This document shows, piece after piece, positions 57,294 through 64,000 of a stretch of DNA of 64,000 nucleotides. The position numbers and the translations under genes were made by a program. How positions within the stretch are numbered: position 1 is the stretch's first letter; each line of letters begins with the position of its first letter. Source of the DNA: Prorocentrum cordatum (lineage: Eukaryota > Sar > Dinophyceae > Prorocentrales > Prorocentraceae); NCBI GenBank assembly GCA_963575745.1, contig CAUYUJ010003658.1, positions 62,001 to 126,000 of the forward strand, written 5' to 3'. The notes beneath the pieces are model-generated. The model worked only from the letters and a program-made list of their open reading frames with translations. It ran no database searches and was not told the DNA's origin.

Positions 57294-57376
57294 GTCTGCC
57301 GGGAGTCTTCCGGGACCTTGCCGGGAGTCTGCCGGGACTTTGCCGGGACCTTGCCGGGACTTCGCCGGGACCTTGC
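57267..57376. repeat. 12-bp repeat, GGGACCTTGCCG
   Basis: About nine copies, alternating GGGACCTTGCCG and GGGAGTCTGCCG. Confidence 0.9.
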
Positions 57377-58146
57377 CGGGGTAGTTTTCGTCCGGGGACC
57401 CCCAGGGCCCGCCCCGCGCGCGCGAACTAGAAATATTGTTGAGCAGTTGCCGGGGATTTTGGCACGCCTCTGGCCCGTTGGGCCGGCGAATTCTAAACAC
57501 ATGCTGATGTTCTTTGACGTCGCTTCGGCGATAATAATAACAGCAACTGTAAACCTTAGTAGCCCCTGTACGCGGACGCACGTTTGTGTTCTTTTCGTTG
57601 ATGGACGAAGATGAGTAACAGCGGCAAGCCTATGCTCGTACAGCAAAACCATTGTTTCTTGAGGTTTGGGGCCACATGCTGCTGTGAATCTATTTTCTTC
57701 TTGCGATGCTATGATTGCTTGTGTGCGTGGTCTGGTGTTTCTGGGTGTTTTGCTTCCCCCGGGGGCGTTGGACATTTGACAACCTGCAGCCAACACATCC
57801 AGACCCGTGAACAAACCATAACAATCAGAAGACGCAGATGAGGCAAACAAACTGTCATGACATTGCGGACATACGTTTTTTTCGTTGGTTCCCAGCGTCC
57901 AAATCAATGTTTTTGTAGCTACGCTGGGCTCTTTGATTGCTCCCGTCGGCAAAGAAACAACCATACACGTAAGGGATCCCTGTGCAAGCACGCGGGGCAC
58001 CTGGTTCACACGTGTATCTGTTTTACACATAAATATTTGTATACGTTAATCCCTCAGTCCCTCTCGTTTCGAGCGGTTTCCGCGGGGCTGTTGGCGGCGC
58101 CAGACAGGCACGATATGCTTGAGCGACCACAGAGGGCGCCGCGCAC
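57377..58146. other. No recognised gene; upstream of the LINE
   Basis: Lower GC than the surroundings. No open frame that I can identify. It may include the untranslated 5' part of the LINE. Confidence 0.35.
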
Positions 58147-59110
58147 ATGTGCTCCCTCGGGCGCGCGATGGTGAGCGCCGCTCGAGCTACGCTATTCTCG
58201 CTCGCGGTGTTTAACCCGTTCAGCTTCACGGGCGCGCGCGGCGAGGACGTCAGCGCACAGTTGCACCATATCCAGATCGTCGGATGCCCTGGCACGAACA
58301 TGCCGAAGCACCCACACAGCACGCACCACATGCAGGGCTACGACCACCACGCGGCCATTCACTTCGGGCGCGGCAAGCACAGCGTGCACGTGAACACCTC
58401 CGCAGGGTGCGCCACCCTCCTGAACAGCAGGTTCAAAGAGAAGCACATCAACGACATCACGGCACCACCGCCGGAGCTACACGGACGCGTAGGAGCCACC
58501 ATCGAACGGGGCGTCACTAAGTTGAGGTTTGTCACGGCCTACTCGCCACCAGCACCACGGGATTGACGAGAGTTACGTCAGTGGCGAATCACCGTGACGA
58601 GGGTGGCACACTGGGTGAAAAGCGAGATCCTGGCCACGCCGCCCCGCTCCACCCCCATCGCGACGATGGGCTTGAACGATCATTTCGCCCTGGGCCACGA
58701 CGGGGACGAGACGGTCGGCCCCTGCCCCACTAGGTAGAAGGTGAAGCGAGCAAGCTCTACCGCCACAGCCTCCTCAACGCGCGCATGGCGGTCGCCAGCG
58801 CGCATTGCGACGCGGGCCCCGCCTGCGACGGCCGCCGCTCCTCCGTCGCCGACTACATCTACATCCCGACGGACCTGGTCCCCTGTATCTCGCAGCGCCG
58901 CATGTGGGCGCCGCGCCGCCCGCGCCCTCCAGATCTCCAGATAGTTCACTGACCACGTGCCGCTGATTATCATGCTCGAGGCGCCGCCCGCGTGCCGCGC
59001 CGAGCACGAGGTCCACCAGTCCCTGGACCGCGACGCCATGGTTCTGGGCCTTAAGGAGGGGCGCGAACGCATCGATTTCTCGGAGAGCCTGGAGGCCCAG
59101 CTGACCACGC
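58147..59110 (+). pseudogene. Endonuclease/exonuclease/phosphatase domain of the LINE
   Basis: The first fragment (58147-58566, 139 codons from an ATG) reads LAVFNPFSFTGARGEDVSA, then IVGCPGTNMPKHPH, IHFGRGKHSVHVNTSAGC and FVTAYSPP. These match the order of motifs in dinoflagellate LINE endonucleases. In other frames follow TPIATMGLNDHFALGHDGDE (the LND motif that carries catalytic Asn/Asp in this superfamily), then SSVADYIYIPTDLV, and from 58950 DHVPLIIMLEAPP (the final Asp-His) and SLDRDAMVLGLKEG. The enzyme would nick target DNA to prime reverse transcription. Three or more frame changes break it. Confidence 0.65.
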
Positions 59111-61310
59111 ACGGCGACTTGCGAAGAAAAACTCGGACTGCTACGGCAACGAGCGTTCCCCGACAACAACTACACGCCCAGGAAGTCCACCAGGCCCCAG
59201 CGGAGCTGCCGCGCCAACTCGACCAGACCAGCTACGACCTCAGCAAGCGCATGCGCCGACACATGAAGGACGCCGACCACGAATGCCAGGAGATGCAGCG
59301 CGGCGACTTATGACAGGCCTCGCGAGCGCGACGACTGGCCGACAGCCGCCGCGTCGCCGAGGCCATGCCTCGACGCGAGTTCGGAGTGCGCAAGCGCTAT
59401 TGCTGCGCCCCCCCCCGCCCCAGCATAGAGCAATGGCAACCGTTGCTGCAGCGCCCAGGTGCCGAAGGAGGAATGCTCGCTCTGCTGGCCCCCGCGGCGC
59501 TGCCCACGCGCGACGACCTCGCGCCGGCGCGACCTGCGACGCCGCCGCCGCCAGCCACCTCTCCGACGCCACCACCGCCAATCATGACAACCCCGACACC
59601 GTCAGCACCGCCAGCACCAACCGCGACCGCAACCGAGCCTGCCGCGACAAACCGCCGCCACTACGACATCCAGGCGCCGAGAAATCGCCTTGATAGGAAC
59701 CGCTCTCCGAGACTGGGGCGGGACTCCCCAGACTGCGACGAGATTGATTTCGTCGCCATGTTAGAGCAAGAGATCGAAGAGGATTTTGCGATCAACGCGC
59801 CGCCGACCGAGCTCTTCACGCCCGCGCCGACGCCGCCCGCTAAAGCACCGAGTCCTCCCGGCCCGCCATCTCGAGGGGGCGCTGCCTGCCGCCCAGCCCC
59901 AGTTTCGAGCGAGACGAAGGGATCGCGACTGAACCGCGTGATCGAAGCGTCTGAAGAGAGGGCTGCGGTCGCGAAGCTCCCGGGGGAGGCCAAGAGAGGG
60001 ACATGCGCCTTCCAGTGCTCGGGCCCAGCTGAATTCCCACAGATGGCGCAGCGGCCTGAAATGCTCTGACGCCCAGGGCGACCACGAGGAGGATCGGGGG
60101 CGTTGAACGCACCCGATTGCGAAGAGAACCTCTCGATGCGCAAACTACAACTATCACGAGAATGCTGATTGGGGCGATCGCGACAACGGGCTTGCATCGC
60201 GCATGCCCGACAAAGCAACCGCGTGCCGGCACTGGCGAACACCTCGCAGAGCTCCCGGCTGGAGGTGATCATCGGACCAGGCGACGTGCGCCTCATCAAT
60301 TGTTTCGACGTGATTTGGAAATGTTTCTACCGGCGCCTGCGCGAGCGAGGCTTCCCAGCGCGCCAGCCTGATTGCGCGCGCGGCAGCGCCTCGCGCCGCA
60401 GGCGCGAGTTTGGCATGCCCGTCGCCCGCGCGGTCGCCAGCAAGCTCCGACGGGCGGATATCGCCTTTGCAGTTCGCTCCCGCGACGGCCGCAGCGCCAT
60501 CGGCCGCGCTCGCCGCGGCGCCATCCACGAGCGCGTCGCCCCAGCCTGTCGACACGGCGACCGCCAACTCGCACCTCGGCGACGCTCGAATTCCCTGGCG
60601 TCCATCGACGCCAGCGACGGCAGTTTGCTCATGCGGAACCGCGAAGGAGGGACTCACGGGGTGCTCCAACGAGCCAGTCGTTTGCATGAAGGTCTACAAC
60701 CGCAACCTCGAGATGCGGAAGAATGACGCGGCATCGGCCCACGGCAGCATCATGCCCCAGTCGGGCGCGCCCACCTGGGGCCCCGACGGCCCCGTCCAGG
60801 ACTTTTGCCGCCAAGTCTTCGTCGACGACGCCCGGAAGTTCCACGTCGCACCCTGCGCGGGCCCGCGCGAGCGAGCCATCGGCTCCAACGGCCAGCCCCG
60901 CGACGCCAACATCGACGAGGTCCGCGCGCTATCCGTCTCCATCGAGAGGGGCCTCGACCCCCTGCGCCAAGCGCCGCGCCAAGGAGGGCCAGCCTGAACG
61001 GGGCCGAGGGGGAGATCGCGCGCGGCGCGCCATCCAAGACGCTGCGCTGCGCCTTCTTCGCCGACCCGCGGGTCAACAGCAGACTCCTGACCTTCGCGAA
61101 GCACGCGGGCTGCATGTTCGACGCCAAGGGCTCCTTCGACGGAGACCACGAAGCGCGACTTCGAGCTGCCAGCTCAGGATGGCGACAGCGCCGCCACTTC
61201 TGGTTCAGCCACGCACCACGCCGACTCAAGCGCATGGTTTTCCAGGCAGTGGTCTACGAGGCCGCCGTCGGCGCCGCCGAAGCCAATTACCTCTGCGCCG
61301 CGGACTAGAA
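59111..61310 (+). pseudogene. Reverse transcriptase region of the LINE
   Basis: The linker (MPRREFGVRKRYC, then LLQRPGAEGGMLA near 59365-59490) leads to a Pro/Thr-rich expansion at 59530-59660. The RT part is scattered over frames: INCFDVIWKCFYRRLRERG at 60297-60353, RRRREFGMPVARAV near 60400, KVYNRNLEM near 60690, and QVFVDDARKF (60810-60840), which sits where YADD (motif C) is expected. Downstream ADPRVNSRLLTFAKHAG, KGSFDGDHEARLRAASSGW and RRLKRMVFQAVVYEA match the region after the palm. A catalytic motif A could not be identified with confidence. In-frame stop at 61306-61308. Confidence 0.55.
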
Positions 61311-63240
61311 AGCTCAGCATATGCCTCGGCAAGAATCTCCGCGCCATGCTACAGGGGAAGCGCTCCCAGCGCAGCCGCGACGCATGCAAATCCATCTCAG
61401 CTGCTGAGGCATAGCGACGATGGGAGGTAGGTCCGACCCCGATCGAGCTGAAGATCCGACGCGTCGAACTTTTATACGGAGCCGCAGCGCACCCTGATGA
61501 ATCCCAGCATCTGGTTTTTGATTTTTTCTCGGGGAGCTCCGCATGGGGCACCTTCTCCGAGAACCTGATTTTCCTGTTGCGCCGCTGACGCTGACAGAGG
61601 GGGGCTACAGCAACCCGGGCGCGAACCTGATCGCCAGAGAGTTCGCCGCGGACATGCGGGACCTTCTCACCTACGACGCTGCGGCACCCTTGGACGTGAT
61701 CGACTGGGAGGGCAACATCACTGAGCTGTTTACAGAAACCACGGTCGGCGAAGCCTTCTCCGGGATCGGCGCGGGCATCGCGGGGACCGCCAACCTTCGG
61801 CGTTCTGTCGCGCCGCCTGGTACCTCCGCCGACCTCCCGTCGGACCTCGCCCCTCCCGACGAGGCCGAACTGTTCGTCCGCTGCCCATTAACATCCGAAG
61901 GAACCCCGTGCTCGAGCACCTGGAAGACTGCGCGAGCACTCTACGCACGCCAGAGGGGACTGGCACTTCGCGGCACGTGCTGCATGCCATCGCAGCTTAC
62001 GCTCGCGAACGAGCGCGTCATATGCAGTGCGACCTGTCGGGCGCGCGCGGGAGCGCAGCATCGCGTCGCAGCAGCATGCGGGGCACGAGCTCGTGAGCCA
62101 TGCCAGACCTGGGCGCCGTGTCCGATCGCCTCCCCGAGGAGCCTCACCTGCCCGATCTGACAGGGGCCCTTTGATGGGTGCATCGCGCTTCGGGTCTACC
62201 TTCGCAGTCGTTTACTTCAGGAAGTACTGGGAGCCCACGCGCTATCGCTACCGCGCCCGGCGGAGGTCCGCGATTCCTCCGCGGCGGCGACGCCCCCGCT
62301 GGCAGCGACGGCGCCGCCGAGACCGAGCTGGCGCGCCCCCCCCCCCCCACCCCCCCCGCGAATGGAGGCGGCGGCCCCGACGGCGGCAGGCCCGCCATGG
62401 GCGTCGGGTCGCGCAGCCAGCGGGGGAGGTCGCGCAGCCAAGGGCGCCGAGGAGGAGGACGTGGAGCACGACGACGAGCCCGTCCCCGAGACAGCCCCCA
62501 TCGCCAGGGTTCGCCGCAGGCGAGGAGCCGCGCGCAAGCCGATAGTGGCCCCCAGGACCCAGGCCCTAATGCTCATCGCCCCGCGGGCGACCTACCAGAA
62601 CGCCAGGCAGATCCGCGAGCTCAAGGGATCCACCGAACGCGTTCCATTGCTCGCAACGTGCCTACTCGCAAGCGCCAGAACAACATGTCGGTTTTGATGT
62701 CATGTATCGTAGATCCCCCGCGGCGTATCCATGCCAGCTGCGAGTGGTTACTTTGCCAGTAGTGACGCGCGCTCGTCTAGGGGTGCATCATCGAGACGGT
62801 GAATGTTAGCGACGCGGGCTCCGTGGTCGAGGCCATCGAGAGCGGGGGCCGCGGCCGCGCGCGGGCAATTCGCCAAGGCGGAGAATCGCGCGAGAGAGGC
62901 CCGCCTGCTCTTTGCGCCGCGATGGCCGAGGTGGGGGCATGATCACAACAGGACATCAGCGCGAAGAGCAAGGGCGGTCTCAGCAACGCGATCGGGAAGA
63001 TCAGCGCGATGGACCAGTACAAGGTGCATGACATACTCCCGATCTGCAAGCTCGAGAAGGCGCGCAAGAGCGGCCAGGCGAACGCACTTTCCAATTGCAG
63101 GGGCTACGAGGTCAGGCAGTGCACCATGGGGGCGCTCCACAACGCGCGGGAGACCGCATGCGTTTGCCCAGCGCCGGCGGGGTTCGTGGAGGACGAGCTC
63201 GCTCCGTGGATGGACGCACGATGGGCGATCTCTAGATTGG
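61311..63240 (+). pseudogene. C-terminal domains of the LINE ORF
   Basis: After the stop the reading continues KLSICLGKNLRAMLQGKRS, then IELKIRRVELLYGAAAHP. A 205-codon frame (61543-62160) contains NLIAREFAADMRDLL and a Cys-rich stretch (RCPLTSEGTPC, RGTCCMPSQLTLANERVICSATC) that looks like a degenerate C2H2-type tail. A low-complexity Pro/Gly/Arg part (62250-62480) is followed by QALMLIAPRATYQNARQIREL, GPPALCAAMAEVG, HDILPICKLEKARKSG and AGFVEDELAPWMDA (to about 63220). This last order is one I recall from the ends of dinoflagellate LINE proteins. Frames change several times. Confidence 0.55.
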
Positions 63241-64000
63241 ACGCCGTCGCACCTCCCTGCGATGCCCCCATGCTTGCCCGCGGGGTGCCATGGGGGTGCT
63301 AGCAGGGCGGCGTTGTCCCTCCCTGCGGCGCCCCCCTTTCGATTGCCCGCGGAGAGGGGGGGGGGGGGGCGCGCAGTTGCTAGCGGGGGGGCGCCGCCAG
63401 AAACGCCCGCTAGACAGAGCGCCGCGCCGCCTCCCCCGCGGCGCACCCCTCGCGATCGCTTGCAGTGGGCCGCGCAGCCGCTAGCAGGGGGGGGCGGGGG
63501 GGGGTGCAGAACTGCCGCCCTTTCAGCGTGGCACGATGCGGTTATCAATGGGGAGGACTGCTGCAGATGACGAACCCATCAAAGATAGCGAGTCCATGGG
63601 GCGCCTGAAAGCCACCGACGCCGTCGCAGGGAGGTGCTCGCTGGCCACCGCTCCGCCCGCGCTCTCGCCCGCGAGCTCGATTGCGCCCTGCGCCGCCGCG
63701 CGTTCGCAGACGACGCGGAGAGCGGCGCAGATGGCAAGCCGCCATGATGATGGGGCTCACCCCGATCGCGGTTCCACTTTGCTTCGCTTTTTCATTGGGC
63801 GCGCTCGCGAGAGGCGCGAGGTGCCCGCCGCCGGCTGGCCGGCCCTGCCCGAAGAAGGCACCGGAGGGGAAGTGGCCGCCCCCGCTCGCCCCCCCTTGCC
63901 CCCCCTGCGCGAGTTTTGCTTCTGCCTCCATGCCGTTCGCTCCTCCCCCCCCTCCTCCCCCTCTTCGCCCCCTCCTCCTCCTCCTCTTCTGGGCGGGCGC
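63241..64000. other. No recognised gene
   Basis: GC-rich, with loosely repeated GCTAGCAGGG/GCTAGCGGG and CCCCTCGCGATCGC-like words at 63290-63490 and several G runs. It ends in a CTCC tract. Confidence 0.4.

Larger units (their letters stand above)
58147..63240 (+). mobile_element. Decayed LINE-type (non-LTR) retrotransposon ORF
   Basis: Successive plus-strand fragments in changing frames follow the order of the long LINE polyprotein I recall from dinoflagellates: endonuclease, linker, reverse transcriptase, RT-distal domain, Cys/His tail and a C-terminal PAGFVEDELAPWM-type domain. The path has many frameshifts and in-frame stops (for example 61306-61308 and about 61417). It is therefore a pseudogene, though apparently near full length. 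No poly-A tail or target-site duplication was identified, so element ends are not defined. Confidence 0.65.

Overview
The window looks like nuclear DNA of a dinoflagellate, possibly a Prorocentrum-like species (the genus is only a guess). Evidence: a copy of the dinoflagellate spliced-leader (DinoSL) sequence with one mismatch at 12584-12605; high GC with isolated AT-rich islands; very dense simple and tandem repeats; and retroelement coding regions of types I recognise from dinoflagellate genomes. I found no rRNA, tRNA, CRISPR array or bacterial-type operon. Most of the 64 kb is repeat or unassigned DNA, and most open frames are by-products of repeats.

Layout. 0-9 kb: a broken minus-strand copy of a dinoflagellate multicopy protein gene (1389-3312), then arrays of GC-rich hairpins and a 2.1-kb module present twice in tandem (about 4800-8990), each copy holding an 89-bp satellite array that ends in a GAT microsatellite. 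9-21.5 kb: simple repeats; an intronless gene of unknown function directly behind relict spliced leaders (12584-13667); a 102-bp array (15 copies) and a 73-bp array (10 copies); and AT-rich islands. 21541-27980: a complete but frame-damaged tyrosine-recombinase retrotransposon with split direct repeats in the order A1-ORFs-B1-A2-B2. It encodes a small membrane protein, a gag-like protein, reverse transcriptase, RNase H, tyrosine recombinase and a cytosine-C5-methyltransferase-like domain. 28-39 kb: long GAT, GGA and pyrimidine tracts and several small repeat families. 39-45.4 kb and 55-57.3 kb: arrays with an 11-bp period (CTTGGGGGCCT-like), in alternating orientation. 45.98-47.6 kb: a 0.78-kb tandem duplication bounded by (TTG)n. 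58.1-63.2 kb: a heavily frameshifted LINE-type retrotransposon ORF (endonuclease, reverse transcriptase, C-terminal tail).

The main biological content is therefore retrotransposition: one retroposed, spliced-leader-tagged host gene, one tyrosine-recombinase retroelement with recognisable ends, and one decayed LINE. The retroelement domains act together in copying and re-inserting the elements. The methyltransferase-like domain could act on DNA, but that is inference. All domain assignments were made by eye.
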